NCBI RefSeq assembly: GCF_019679435.2
Contig: NZ_CP139781.1
Span: 2,232,001-2,296,000, forward strand
Length of the DNA stretch: 64,000 bases
Origin: Actomonas aquatica
GTDB lineage: Bacteria; Verrucomicrobiota; Verrucomicrobiia; Opitutales; Opitutaceae
Direction of reading: 5' to 3'
The position numbers and the translations under genes were made by a program. This document shows positions 9,585-18,910 of the stretch, piece after piece. The notes beneath the pieces were generated by a model. It was not told where the DNA came from and made no database searches. It saw only the letters and a list, made by a program, of their open reading frames with translations. Positions within the stretch are counted from its first letter, which is position 1; each line of letters begins with the position of its first letter.

Positions 9585-9821
9585 ATGAAAAACATCTCCT
9601 CCCTTCCCTCCGCTCTGCTCGCCACCCTCGCCGGCCTCGCTGTCGCGATCGTTCCCGCCCTGACCGTGGCGCTCGTCTTCAGCAGCGTCGCCGCTGCCGC
9701 CAGCACCTTCATCGCCAGCATGCTTGTCCTGACCCTGTGCCAAGACTACGCGCCGCGTCCGCAACCGCTGACCGTCGCGACCACCGCCCGCTCCCTCGCC
9801 AAGTATCCGCTCGCCGCCTGA
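9585..9821 (+). CDS. Small membrane protein
   Basis: A 78-residue protein with a short polar N-terminus (MKNISSLPS) and one long or two short hydrophobic helices (about 10-48), then a polar tail. I chose the ATG at 9585 rather than 9579 because an AAAGGG ribosome site lies seven bases before it. No family is recognised. It ends four bases from the end of the convergent AraC-type gene. Its composition matches the window, so it is likely native rather than acquired. Confidence 0.55.
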   Translation: MKNISSLPSALLATLAGLAVAIVPALTVALVFSSVAAAASTFIASMLVLTLCQDYAPRPQPLTVATTARSLAKYPLAA

Positions 9822-9825
9822 GCAG

Positions 9826-10785
9826 TTATTCTTCTTCGCCTCGTTGTTGCCGCGCCGTCCGCCGCAAGCCCTGCGGCGGTTGCCCAAAGACCCGAATGAA
9901 TGCGCGCCGCATGCGCTCCGGATCCGTGAAACCCACTGCCATCGCAATTTCCTCCAGGGACTCCGACAGGTTTTCCTCCACCCGCACCCGCGCCGCCTCC
10001 ACCCGGAGCTGCTCCACCGCCTTGGCTGGCGTGCGTCCCGTCTCTTCCGCAAAGACCCGCGCAAACTGTCGCGGACTCAAATGCGCCCGCTCCGCCAAGG
10101 CCTCCACCGATAGATCAGCGGTGAGATTCTCCCGCGCATACGTCATCACCATGCCGATACGGTCTGACTTGGCGTCCAATTCCAGCAGTGCCGAATACTG
10201 CGACTGCCCGCCCGGCCGCCGGTGAAACACCACCAGGTCCTGCGCGACCTTCCGGGCCACCTCCTCGCCAAAATCATCCCCGATCAACGCGAGGGATAAA
10301 TCGATCCCCGCCGTGATGCCGGCCGAGCTCCAAAAGCGACCATCGCGCACATAGATCCGATCGGTCTCCACCCGCAGCGTCGGATGCTTGCGCAACAACT
10401 CCGGCGCGAAGCGCCAGTGCGTCGTCACGCGCCGTCCATCGAGCAGCCCCGTCTCCGCCAACAGGTAGGCACCCGTGCAAATGCTCGCCACCCGCCGCGC
10501 CTTCTCAGCCGCGCCACGCAGACTGTTGCGCGTGCGTCGACAGCCACACGGCGCCGACATCTCGTCACCGCCCACCACCAGCAGGGTATCAAATTTTTTG
10601 CGACCGATCTTCTCCGAGTTCAGCTCCACTCCGCTCGACGACGGCATCAATCCACCGTCCAGCGACACCACCCGCGGGTGATACACCGCCGCCCCATGAA
10701 AACGCTGCGCGATCTCAAACGCCGCCAGCGGGCCCGAAAGGTCGAGGAGCTGAAAGCCGGGGAAAACAAAAAGTCCGATTTCCAT
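9826..10785 (-). CDS. GlxA-type AraC-family regulator (DJ-1/PfpI + HTH)
   Basis: A 319-residue transcription factor. Residues about 1-170 form a DJ-1/PfpI (GATase1-like) domain with the conserved cysteine in RRVASICTGAYLLAETGLLD. The C-terminal 110 residues are an AraC helix-turn-helix pair (SVEALAERAHLSPRQFARVF and SLEEIAMAVGFTDPERMRRAF). GlxA-type members often control amino-acid or nitrogen-compound genes and bind small ligands in the DJ-1 domain. It is divergent from the S41 protease gene across 148 bases; whether it controls that gene is unknown. Confidence 0.93.
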   Translation of the reverse strand: MEIGLFVFPGFQLLDLSGPLAAFEIAQRFHGAAVYHPRVVSLDGGLMPSSSGVELNSEKIGRKKFDTLLVVGGDEMSAPCGCRRTRNSLRGAAEKARRVASICTGAYLLAETGLLDGRRVTTHWRFAPELLRKHPTLRVETDRIYVRDGRFWSSAGITAGIDLSLALIGDDFGEEVARKVAQDLVVFHRRPGGQSQYSALLELDAKSDRIGMVMTYARENLTADLSVEALAERAHLSPRQFARVFAEETGRTPAKAVEQLRVEAARVRVEENLSESLEEIAMAVGFTDPERMRRAFIRVFGQPPQGLRRTARQQRGEEE

Positions 10786-10933
10786 GACTGTTTTTGCGGT
10801 TTTTAGGTCATTTAAGCCATCCCCAATTTTCGCTAATATCTACATCGCTCCGACGACCTCAGAAAAAGTTTCGCTTCGCCTGTCACCTTCTCCCGTCCGC
10901 CGGGCACTCCTCTGCCTCAACTCACTTGTTTCC

Positions 10934-13216
10934 ATGAAATCCTTGATGTTTCGCTTCACCCGCACGGTCGCCCTTTGTGCCAGTGCGTTATTCATCTCCG
11001 GTGCCGCCGCCCAGTCGGTGCCGTCCGCCCTGCAGGGCATCTGGCGCTCCGATGGCTACGGCTGGATCCTCCAGGCCAACGGCAACCAAATCACCCGTTA
11101 CCACGAGTCCTCCGCTGGCCTCGTGGTCGGTCCGTCCGACGCATCCGAGCTGCGCGCCGAGTTCAGCTCCGCCTCCGTCGTCGACGCCGATCACATCATC
11201 GCCGGCAACCCCACCGAAGGCAGCGCCTACCACTTCACCCGCCTCAGCGCCCTGCCCGGCGCCGTGACCCAGCCGGGTAATGCCAGCCCGACCCAGACCC
11301 TCGACTACGCCATCGCGTATTTGCAGGACCACTACGCCGTCACCGCCGCCCATGGCATCGACTGGACGGCTCGTTTCGCCACCGCCCGCAGCCAGGTCAG
11401 CAACGGTTCTTCCAGCACCGCCCTGCGCAATGCCCTGCTGCAGATGATCGACGGCACCACCGACGCCCACCTGCGCCTGCTGTGGCCGTCCGGCAACAGC
11501 GTGGCCTACGGTCCCGACTTTAATTCTCGCGTGACGGTGCCGCTCATCGAAGCCGCCCACCTCGGCACCGGCGCGACCCGCCAGACCCGCTACGACAGCT
11601 GGCGGCAACAACGCATTCTCGACCACATTTATCACTTGCTCGATCTCGGCGCCAGCGGCGCCGCCGGTGGCGCCGTCATGTGGCACCGCGAGGGCACGAT
11701 GGGTTACCTCTTCATCGCCGACATGATCGGCTTCACCGACACGGAGTCCGTCTCCGCCGACGTCACCGAAATCAACTCCATCCTCGACCTCGCCCTCACC
11801 GAGCTGAACGGCGTGGAGGAGATGATCGTCGATGTCTCCCTCAACGGCGGCGGACGCGATGCCGTGTCGCGCGCCATCGCCGCCCGCTTCACCGCCGCGC
11901 CGGTCACCGCCTACACCAAACACCCGGGAGACGGCAGCACCGACGCCCTGCAGACCATCACCATCGCGCCGACCGCTCGCCCGAGTTTCCTCGGTCCGGT
12001 TCACCTGATCACCAGCGACCTCACCCTCAGCGCCGCCGAGGTGTTCACCCTCGCCATGCGCGCCCTGCCTAATGTCTGCCACTTCGGCATGACCACCCAC
12101 GGCTCGATGTCCGATATGCTCATCAAGCCTCTGCCGAATGGTTGGTTCATCGCCGCCTCCAACGAAATCTACACCGACGCCGACGGCGAAGTCTGGGAAG
12201 GCCGCGGCATCACGCCCGAGGTCGAACTGCCGATCTTCACCGCCGCTACAATCAACCAAGCCCACTTCGATCGCATCGCTTCCTTCGCCGATCAATTGGT
12301 GCACCCGGAGCCGACGCCCGAGCCCCAACCGGAACCCGAGCCCGAGCCCCAGCCCGAACCGGAACCTGAGCCGGAGCCCCAGCCGGAACCGTCGCTCGAA
12401 CCGCAGGTGGAAGGCCTCTTCAACCTCTCCACCCGCGCCTACGTCGGCAACGGCAACGAGACGCTCATCAGCGGTCTCATGATCGAAGGCACCGGCACCC
12501 GCGACCTCGCCATCATTGCCCGCGGCCCCAGCCTCGCCGACTACGGCCTCACCACCGCCGTCGCCGATGTCCGCCTGCGCGTGCTCAACGCCGCCTTGGA
12601 AGAAATCGCCGCCGTCGACGCCCTCACCGACATCTCCGCCGAAGACCGCGCCGAACTCGCCGCCTACGGCATTCTGCCCGGCAACCCCAACGAGGCCGCG
12701 CTCATCCTGCGCAACGTGCCCGCCGGCGCCTACCACATCCACCTCAGCGCCCAGGACACGACTCCCGGCGTGGGCATTTTGGAGATCTTCGACATCTCCG
12801 CCGATGCCGACGACGACACCGTGCTCTTCAACCTCTCCTCCCGCGCCGCCGTCGGCACCGGTGAGTCGGTCGCCGTCACCGGTTTCATCATCACCGGCGA
12901 AGAAGAGGTGGGTGTGCTCATCCGCGCCCAAGGGCCGTCGCTGCGTCAGCACGGCATCACCAACGCGCTGGAGGATCCCATGCTCAGCCTGCTCGAAATG
13001 GGCGGCACGGAAGTCCTCGCCGAGAACCACAACTACACCGAACTCGATCCCGAACTGCGCGCCGCCCTCGAGGCCGACGGCGTGGGTGTGGGTGACGACA
13101 CCGAGAGCGTGCTCATCCTCTTCCTGCCGCCGGGCGCCTACACCGCCTTGCTCGACGCCGAACCCGGCACCGACCACGGCGTCGCCCTTATCGAGTTCTT
13201 CCGCATCGAAGAATAA
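10934..13216 (+). CDS. Secreted S41 peptidase with PE linker and C-terminal repeats
   Basis: A 760-residue secreted protein. A signal peptide (about 1-25, ending GAAAQS) is followed by a region of unknown fold and an S41 (tail-specific/tricorn-like) peptidase domain, with candidate nucleophile Ser366 in TLSAAEVFTLAMRALPN and the downstream GMTTHGSMSDML and EGRGITPEVEL motifs. A Pro-Glu tandem linker (nucleotides about 12300-12410) then joins two copies of a domain of about 115 residues, each starting FNLS-R-x-x-VG-x-G and containing a GPSL motif. Such C-terminal domains are common in secreted Verrucomicrobia proteins. The start at 10934 places the signal peptide first. Substrate unknown. Confidence 0.88.
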   Translation: MKSLMFRFTRTVALCASALFISGAAAQSVPSALQGIWRSDGYGWILQANGNQITRYHESSAGLVVGPSDASELRAEFSSASVVDADHIIAGNPTEGSAYHFTRLSALPGAVTQPGNASPTQTLDYAIAYLQDHYAVTAAHGIDWTARFATARSQVSNGSSSTALRNALLQMIDGTTDAHLRLLWPSGNSVAYGPDFNSRVTVPLIEAAHLGTGATRQTRYDSWRQQRILDHIYHLLDLGASGAAGGAVMWHREGTMGYLFIADMIGFTDTESVSADVTEINSILDLALTELNGVEEMIVDVSLNGGGRDAVSRAIAARFTAAPVTAYTKHPGDGSTDALQTITIAPTARPSFLGPVHLITSDLTLSAAEVFTLAMRALPNVCHFGMTTHGSMSDMLIKPLPNGWFIAASNEIYTDADGEVWEGRGITPEVELPIFTAATINQAHFDRIASFADQLVHPEPTPEPQPEPEPEPQPEPEPEPEPQPEPSLEPQVEGLFNLSTRAYVGNGNETLISGLMIEGTGTRDLAIIARGPSLADYGLTTAVADVRLRVLNAALEEIAAVDALTDISAEDRAELAAYGILPGNPNEAALILRNVPAGAYHIHLSAQDTTPGVGILEIFDISADADDDTVLFNLSSRAAVGTGESVAVTGFIITGEEEVGVLIRAQGPSLRQHGITNALEDPMLSLLEMGGTEVLAENHNYTELDPELRAALEADGVGVGDDTESVLILFLPPGAYTALLDAEPGTDHGVALIEFFRIEE
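12300..12411 (+). repeat. Pro-Glu codon repeat (interdomain linker)
   Basis: Within the S41 peptidase gene, CCG/CCC-GAG/GAA and CAG codons alternate to encode a tandem of P-E, P-Q and P-E-P-E units, about 37 residues. It separates the peptidase domain from the two C-terminal repeats and probably forms a stiff extended spacer. Such simple codon repeats can change length by slippage. Confidence 0.85.
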
Positions 13217-13235
13217 ACGCGCGCACGCTTGCCCG

Positions 13236-13321
13236 GTAGCCGCGTTGGAGCGCTGCGACAACGTGGTCGCGAGATGGTCGCCCTTGGGCCACGCTTTCAC
13301 CTGCGGCTCAAGCGCAGCTAC
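13236..13321. repeat. REP-like inverted pair
   Basis: Two related palindromic segments in opposite orientation, at 13236-13257 (GTAGCCGCGTTGGAGCGC...) and 13301-13321 (CTGCGGCTCAAGCGCAGCTAC). The reverse complement of the second begins GTAGCTGCGCTTGAGC, matching the first with several changes. It lies between the S41 gene and the secreted endonuclease gene and looks like a degraded REP pair. No gene is seen in the 256-base gap. Confidence 0.55.
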
Positions 13322-13472
13322 TCATCGGCACCGGGAACCTCGCATCTGCGTGGATCCTTGGAATCCCTGACGAAAAACCACCCTAAGAAGTGGAATCAAA
13401 CACCATACGATCGCCCGCCATCGGCGGGGTTGAGGTTTACTCCCCGACCGGCCGCGCTCAGCGTGGCCGGTC

Positions 13473-14351
13473 ATGAGCCTCCGCCCCGTCTTGTTTCGGT
13501 TTGTTGCCCTAGTCTGCACGTTGATCGGTGTGGCAACCGCCACTGCCACTGCCGCCGACGCCCCCCTGCCGTTGAAGGTGATGACCTTCAACTTGCGCTA
13601 CGCCAGCGACCAGAATCCGCACGCCTGGCCCGACCGCCGTCCCGCCGTGGCGGCCATCATCCGGCAGCACGCGCCCGACGTGCTCGGCACGCAGGAAGGG
13701 TTGCACCGTCAGGTGACCGATATCGACACCGACCTGCCCGGCTACGGGTGGCTCGGCCAAGGCCGCGCCGGCGGCAACGACGACGAGTTCTGCGCCATCT
13801 TTTACCGTCTCGACCGCGTGCAGCCCATCAAAAGCGGCCACTTCTGGTTGTCCGATACGCCGGAGGTCGTCGGCTCCATGACCTGGGGCAACCGCTACCG
13901 CCGCATGGTCACCTGGGCCCGCTTCCGCGAGCTGCGCACCGAACGGGAGTTTGTGGTGCTCAACACCCACTTCGATCACGAGGTGGAAGCCGCGCGCCAA
14001 AAGTCCGCCGCCCTCATCGTGGAGCGCCTGCCCGAGCTCGCCGGCGATTTACCGGTCGTCGTGGTGGGCGATTTCAACTGCACCGCTGGCGACAGCCCGG
14101 CTTTCTCCACCCTCACCGACGGCACGGGCTTGATCGACACCTGGACCGCCGCCTCCTGGATCGAACCGGACACCGGTGTAAACACCTTCCACGGTTACGA
14201 AGCGCCTGTCTTCAACAACGAGCGCATCGATTGGATCCTCGCCCGCCAGCCCGTGCAGGTCGGCCGTAGTGACATTGTCATGACACGCCACGAAGGCGAG
14301 ATCCCCAGCGACCACTTCCCAGTCGTCGTGGAGCTGACGTTTCCGGAGTAA
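13473..14351 (+). CDS. Secreted endonuclease/exonuclease/phosphatase-family protein
   Basis: A 292-residue exported phosphoesterase of the EEP superfamily (metal-dependent, related to exonuclease III and sphingomyelinases). The signal peptide covers about residues 1-26 (ATATATAADA). Then come the metal and catalytic motifs in order: VMTFNLRY (Asn), LGTQEG (Glu, metal), VVLNTHFDH (His), VVVGDFNCT (Asp/Asn) and the terminal SDHFPV (Asp-His pair). All are intact, so it is probably active. The domain could act on phosphodiesters such as nucleic acid, lipid headgroups or inositol phosphates; the sequence does not decide. Confidence 0.92.
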   Translation: MSLRPVLFRFVALVCTLIGVATATATAADAPLPLKVMTFNLRYASDQNPHAWPDRRPAVAAIIRQHAPDVLGTQEGLHRQVTDIDTDLPGYGWLGQGRAGGNDDEFCAIFYRLDRVQPIKSGHFWLSDTPEVVGSMTWGNRYRRMVTWARFRELRTEREFVVLNTHFDHEVEAARQKSAALIVERLPELAGDLPVVVVGDFNCTAGDSPAFSTLTDGTGLIDTWTAASWIEPDTGVNTFHGYEAPVFNNERIDWILARQPVQVGRSDIVMTRHEGEIPSDHFPVVVELTFPE

Positions 14352-14360
14352 CCGCATACC

Positions 14361-14580
14361 GCTGTAGGGCCGCTCCTCTCCTTGGGGCGGCCGCAGTTGG
14401 ATGGGCGGAGAGGCAGACGCGGCGTGCCGCAAGCGGCAGCCCTACAAGTTTCCGGTGCCGAGCCTCACCAAAGTAGTGCCGGCTTCAGCCGGCATTTCCC
14501 CGTCACGCAAAACGGCGGCTGAAGCCGCCGCTACGGGGCCCGACAATTCAGTCGCTGTAGGGCCGCTCCTTGTCTGCGGC
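14361..14580. repeat. Cluster of REP-like palindromes
   Basis: The 262-base gap between two genes is packed with palindromes and repeats. GCTGTAGGGCCGCTCCT occurs exactly twice (14361-14377 and 14554-14570). The first copy is also inverted against GCAGCCCTACA at about 14437-14447. A perfect palindrome TGCCGGCT-TC-AGCCGGCA is at 14477-14494 and another, CGGCGGCT-GA-AGCCGCCG, at 14513-14530. A TGTAGG-type head beside a GC palindrome is the usual shape of REP elements. It may also act as the end signal of the two flanking convergent genes. Confidence 0.75.
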
Positions 14581-14613
14581 CGCGTTTGACCGAAATCTGA
14601 TAGCGCCGTTGCC

Positions 14614-16494
14614 TCAGTTAGACAGCAGCGCTTCCAGCAACGCGAAGCTGCGTTGCGGGTGGATCAGGCGGGTGCGGCCGTCTTCGCTGCGGTCGGCGGC
14701 GAGGGTGATGAGACTCACGAGCTGATCCGTGGTGAGCGACGGCTCCACCGCCAGCAGCTTGCCAGCGAGGTTGGCGACGTTGGGCGCCGCCATGGACGTG
14801 CCGGAGAACTCCATCACTTCACCGCCCGGCGTGCCGCTGGGCACCCGGAAACCGTTGGCGTGCACGTCGACGTTGGCGCCGAAGGTGGAGAAAGAGGTCT
14901 CTTCACCCGCTTGGTCCACCGCCCCCACCGTGAGGATGTTGGGCAGATCGATGCCGGACGGAAACACGTCGGAAAACTCCGCGTCGTTGTCGCTGTTGCC
15001 GGCCGCGACCACGAAGAGGATTTCCGGCGTGGCTTTGATCGATTCGGTGAGCGCGTTGAGCGAGATCAGGAAAATCTCCCGCGACTTGATGCGACGTTCC
15101 TCGGGCGTGCCGCCGGCACCGTTGGCTTCAAACGCACTCTCAATGCCTTGCGGGCTGCCGCCCCAGCTCATGTTCACCACGCGCACGCCCTGCGCTTTGA
15201 AGTAGGCAATGGTGGCCTGCATGGCGGCGGCGTCTTTCTCCGCCTGCTCGAGGGTCGGCACATCGGGAATCATGCGGTAGTCAAAGGTGATGCGGCCGTT
15301 CAAGATCCGCGCCGCCGGGTTGCCCGCGGCGGCGATGCCGGCGACATGCGTGCCGTGCGAGTAGTTGCCGAACAGCCCGAGGTTTTCGATGAAGGGCTGC
15401 ACTTCGCTCGGGTCGATTTTGCTGAGCTCCTGTTTGAGCTGGGTGGACTCGGGGCTGTCGACGTTGGCCTGCAGATCGAGCAGGCCCTTGGTCAGATCGC
15501 GGTTGGCGGGATAGGATTCCTGCTGCTCAGGCGTGAGCGGGAAAAGCAGGTTCGGGTCGACGTCGCCGTGCAGGTCGAAGGCGATGCCGTGCACATCATC
15601 GACGTAGCCGTTGCCGTCGTCGTCCTCGCCGTTGACCGTTTCGTTCGGGTTGGCCCAGAGCTGGTCCGGGTAGACGATCGGATCCACGCCGCTGTCCCAA
15701 ATACCGATGATGACCGGCGTGAGGTTGGCGTTGTCTTCCAACACCACGTTGCGCGCGGCCCAGATGTCGGGCTTCTCCACGTGATGCGCGTCGAGATACT
15801 GCGAGAGCACGGCGGCGCGCACCTCGCGCAATGGCACGTATTCGGCGATGGAAACGTTGGCAGAGATGAGGCTTTGCGCGACGTCACCGCTGATGGTGCC
15901 GGTCTTGTCGACGCCGGGCTGCACGCCGCTCTCGATCTGGCCGAGAATGAGGGCCTTGGTCACGATCTCGGCGCTGGCCTTGGCGCTCTTCAGGTTGTCG
16001 CCCACCACTTCGTAGGGCAGCTCGCTGATTTTCTCGGCGTAGATTTTAGCAAAGGCAGCGGCATAGTTTTCTGGCGAGGCGTAATCGATTTGCTGCGCCT
16101 CGACCACACTCTCCAGCAGGAGACCGGTGGTGAGTTTGGCGGCGGGTTTGGCCTCGAGGTCGCGGATCTGTTGCAGCTTGGTCAGCGCCGCATCGGAGTC
16201 GCCGGCTTTGAAGTCCATCGCCATGAGCGTGGAGAGGATGCCCTGCAGCGTGGTGCGATCCTGAATGTCGTAGTCGTTGATCAACGCTTCCAAGTCGCGG
16301 CGCAGCGGCTCGGCCAAGCGCGCGTAGGCGGCATCGTCGGTGAGGATGTCCACGACCGGACCCTCGACCGGGTATTCGTGGCGGGGCAGTTGGTCCTGGG
16401 ACGTGATCGCCGGCCGGTCGGCGGCAATCAGGGCGGCGGTCGCCCCCCATCCGGTGATCACGGTGAAGAGCGCGTAGCGAAGCAGTTTCAGCAT
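14614..16494 (-). CDS. Secreted subtilisin-like serine peptidase (S8)
   Basis: A 626-residue exported S8 peptidase. The signal segment is LLRYALFTVITGWGATAALI. The catalytic triad is complete: Asp at about residue 269 (IGIWDSGVDP), His at about 380 (NYSHGTHVAGIAAAG) and Ser at about 563 (FSGTSMAAPNVANLAGKLL). About 240 residues precede the Asp, and there is a long insertion between Asp and His with a Ca-site-like acidic stretch (NGEDDDGNGYVDD). The start at 16494 puts the signal peptide at the N-terminus. It is 52 bases below a coiled-coil gene on the same strand. Likely a general extracellular protease. Confidence 0.93.
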   Translation of the reverse strand: MLKLLRYALFTVITGWGATAALIAADRPAITSQDQLPRHEYPVEGPVVDILTDDAAYARLAEPLRRDLEALINDYDIQDRTTLQGILSTLMAMDFKAGDSDAALTKLQQIRDLEAKPAAKLTTGLLLESVVEAQQIDYASPENYAAAFAKIYAEKISELPYEVVGDNLKSAKASAEIVTKALILGQIESGVQPGVDKTGTISGDVAQSLISANVSIAEYVPLREVRAAVLSQYLDAHHVEKPDIWAARNVVLEDNANLTPVIIGIWDSGVDPIVYPDQLWANPNETVNGEDDDGNGYVDDVHGIAFDLHGDVDPNLLFPLTPEQQESYPANRDLTKGLLDLQANVDSPESTQLKQELSKIDPSEVQPFIENLGLFGNYSHGTHVAGIAAAGNPAARILNGRITFDYRMIPDVPTLEQAEKDAAAMQATIAYFKAQGVRVVNMSWGGSPQGIESAFEANGAGGTPEERRIKSREIFLISLNALTESIKATPEILFVVAAGNSDNDAEFSDVFPSGIDLPNILTVGAVDQAGEETSFSTFGANVDVHANGFRVPSGTPGGEVMEFSGTSMAAPNVANLAGKLLAVEPSLTTDQLVSLITLAADRSEDGRTRLIHPQRSFALLEALLSN

Positions 16495-16546
16495 GGGCGC
16501 ACGCTGAGACGTCGCGCAGCGCGCCGCAATGCAACAAACTCGCACC

Positions 16547-17485
16547 TCAGTTGGGCAGCGCGAAGGGCGAGTTGGTGAGCATCGCCTTATGCTTGCGCTC
16601 GCGTAACGCCGCATAGCGCTGCTGCAGCTCATCCACCTTGGCCGCCGGATCCGTCAGCGCGGGCAAACGTTGCAAGGTGTGTTGGCGCAACTGCTCCCAA
16701 TAGCGTTCGAGGTAGCGCTGCTTGGCTGTGGCGCAATCGGCTTCGACGTTCGGTGCCTGGGCGAGGAGATTCGCTTTGCCGGTTTGGCAAAACTCACGCG
16801 CCGCAGCTTCGCTCGCGCGCAACTCCGCGCTCGCCGCCGCCACGCCTTTTTCGGCCATGCGATCGACCCACGGCAGATCGGGCAGACGCGGCAGCGCGGG
16901 CAGAGGCAGGTCGCGACCGAGCACCTGCTTGGCCACCGTCGAGACCTCCGCCGCGGTCTTCGCGCACTCTTCGGCCAGCACACTCAAACCGGTGACAACC
17001 TGCTTGAGCGGCAGAAAGATATCCCCGCCAAATGGTGAGGCCGACGTCGTGCCGGCCACCAAGCCCTTGGCTTCGCGGGCGAAGCCTTGCATCGATTCCG
17101 CCAAACGTTGCACCGCATAACGCCAGCGCCCCACCAGCACCGGCAGGTTCTGACTGGCACGATAGTCGGGACTGGCGACGTTGAGATAGCGGTCCAACTC
17201 CTCCCGCACGCAGTCACTAAACAGCGCCCTGGTGTGCTCCAAACGTTGCAACTGCTCCCGCACCGCCTGCTCTCCCGTGCGCGCCTGCTCCATCGAGCTC
17301 TCAAACGCCTGCCGCGTTTGCTTCGAACTGAGAAAGGCAAACGGCGGCCGGGTCGCCTCCACGTCCTTGGTCTGCCGCTGCACCTCCGCCAAACGTTGAG
17401 TGAGGCTCTGCTGACATTGGATGGCCTGCGCCTCATCCTGCAATCGAGCGAGGAGCTCCGGCGGAAAGGTAGGTTGTTGCGACAT
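16547..17485 (-). CDS. Helical coiled-coil protein of unknown function
   Basis: A 312-residue protein, rich in Gln, Glu, Ala and Arg, with almost continuous predicted helix (heptad-like runs about 10-100 and 170-290). There is no signal peptide or membrane segment. A short Pro-rich break (LPLPALPRLPDLPWVDRM) lies at about 195-212 between two helical halves. I recognise no family. It sits upstream of the S8 peptidase gene and may be co-transcribed with it; a structural or scaffold role is a guess. Confidence 0.75.
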   Translation of the reverse strand: MSQQPTFPPELLARLQDEAQAIQCQQSLTQRLAEVQRQTKDVEATRPPFAFLSSKQTRQAFESSMEQARTGEQAVREQLQRLEHTRALFSDCVREELDRYLNVASPDYRASQNLPVLVGRWRYAVQRLAESMQGFAREAKGLVAGTTSASPFGGDIFLPLKQVVTGLSVLAEECAKTAAEVSTVAKQVLGRDLPLPALPRLPDLPWVDRMAEKGVAAASAELRASEAAAREFCQTGKANLLAQAPNVEADCATAKQRYLERYWEQLRQHTLQRLPALTDPAAKVDELQQRYAALRERKHKAMLTNSPFALPN

Positions 17486-17602
17486 CGTTATAGGGTATTA
17501 TGCCCAAACCATACAGGCCCATTCGCGCCTGTCCACGCCAAGCTTATAAGTAATCCTTCACCGCCGTCGGGGCGGGAATCCACTAGCAGCCCCCCAGCAC
17601 CC

Positions 17603-18910
17603 CTACGGCGCATGCCGCTCCAAATACTCCGCCGCGAGCTGCGCCATCGCCCGCACCCCGGTTTCGAGCGCCGCATCATCCACTAGAAAACGGGGCGAAT
17701 GATTGGGGGCCGCCGTCGCCGGGTCCTGCCCTTCCGCCGTCACGCCGAGGAAGAAAAACACGCCCGGCACCGCTTGTTGGAAAAACGAAAAATCCTCCGA
17801 CCCCGTCGAACGCACGTCGCGTTTCACGCGCTCGGCTCCACCCGCCACACGTGCGATCACATCGGTCATCTCCTCCGCCAAGCCGGTGTCGTTGATCGTC
17901 GCCGCGTAACCGGTGTCCGCGCCGATGTAGACCTCCGCCGTCGCGCCCGCCGCCTCGGCAATGCGTTCCGCCGTGCGCGTCACCCGCGCGTGGTATTCCG
18001 CCCGCACCGCCGGATCATAGGTGCGGATCGTGCCGGTCATCTCCACTTCGTCCGGAATGATATTGTTGCGATCGCCGCCATGGATCGTGCCGATCGAAAC
18101 TACCGACGGCGTGTGCAGGATGTTCACCTGGCGACTCGCGATCGTTTGCAGGCCGAGCGTGATCTGCGCCGCCACCGTGATGGGATCCACACCCGCCCAC
18201 GGCGCCGCCGCGTGCGTCTGGCGCCCCCGCACCGTGATGCGCAGGAAATCGCTGCTCGCCATCACCGCGCCGGGCCGGAAACCGATCACCCCGCTCGGCA
18301 TCGATGACCACACGTGCAGGCCGAAGATCGCGTCAACTTTGGGATCCTCGAGCACGCCTTCCTGAATCATCTGCTTCGCGCCCCATGCCGGCGCCGGCCA
18401 GGCGCCTTCCTCGGCCGGTTGAAAAATGAACTTCACGCTGCCCGCCAAGTCCGCGCGCACCGCCGTCAACACCTCCGCCGCGCCCATCAGGATCGCCACA
18501 TGCGCATCGTGGCCGCAGGCATGCATCACGCCCACCGTCTTGTCGCCATAGTCCGCCGTGACGGTCGAGGCGTAGGGCAGGCCCGTGTCCTCCGTCACCG
18601 GCAACGCGTCCATGTCGGCGCGCAGCGCCACCACCGGTCCCGGTTTGCCGCCGCGCAATACCGCCACCACGCCGTGACCCGCCACGCCCGTCTGCACCTC
18701 GAGGCCGAGTTCGCGCAGATGTGTCGCCACGTAAGCCGCAGTCTGCTCCTCCTGATTGGACAACTCCGGATGCGCGTGCAGGTGGTGCCGCCACGCGATC
18801 ACCGCCGGGGCGACTTCTGTCGCCAAACTATCAATACGCTCGATCGGCGCCGCGCCGCTCACATTCGCCAGCACCACTAGCCCGCTACAAATCCGCATCC
18901 AGTTACGCAT
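17603..18910 (-). CDS. M20-family amidohydrolase, exported
   Basis: A 435-residue zinc-dependent amidohydrolase of the M20D group (hippurate/N-acyl amino acid hydrolase type). The N-terminus (MRNWMRICSGLVVLANVSGA) is a probable signal peptide. Metal-site motifs are present: ALRADMDALPV, MHACGHDAHVAIL, the QPAEEGAW glutamate and a C-terminal GSEDFSFFQQ segment. These match active family members that release amino acids from acyl or amide conjugates. The start at 18910 was chosen for the signal peptide; the frame extends upstream without conserved features. It is divergent from the cytochrome gene at 19020. Confidence 0.92.
   Translation of the reverse strand: MRNWMRICSGLVVLANVSGAAPIERIDSLATEVAPAVIAWRHHLHAHPELSNQEEQTAAYVATHLRELGLEVQTGVAGHGVVAVLRGGKPGPVVALRADMDALPVTEDTGLPYASTVTADYGDKTVGVMHACGHDAHVAILMGAAEVLTAVRADLAGSVKFIFQPAEEGAWPAPAWGAKQMIQEGVLEDPKVDAIFGLHVWSSMPSGVIGFRPGAVMASSDFLRITVRGRQTHAAAPWAGVDPITVAAQITLGLQTIASRQVNILHTPSVVSIGTIHGGDRNNIIPDEVEMTGTIRTYDPAVRAEYHARVTRTAERIAEAAGATAEVYIGADTGYAATINDTGLAEEMTDVIARVAGGAERVKRDVRSTGSEDFSFFQQAVPGVFFFLGVTAEGQDPATAAPNHSPRFLVDDAALETGVRAMAQLAAEYLERHAP

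Noticed and set aside
10988..13300. Long minus-strand frame opposite the S41 peptidase
   Set aside because: Glycine/valine/aspartate-rich shadow; the plus-strand frame has signal peptide and domain motifs.
14401..14589. Possible 62-residue gene in the REP cluster
   Set aside because: It is built from the REP palindromes themselves and has no protein character.
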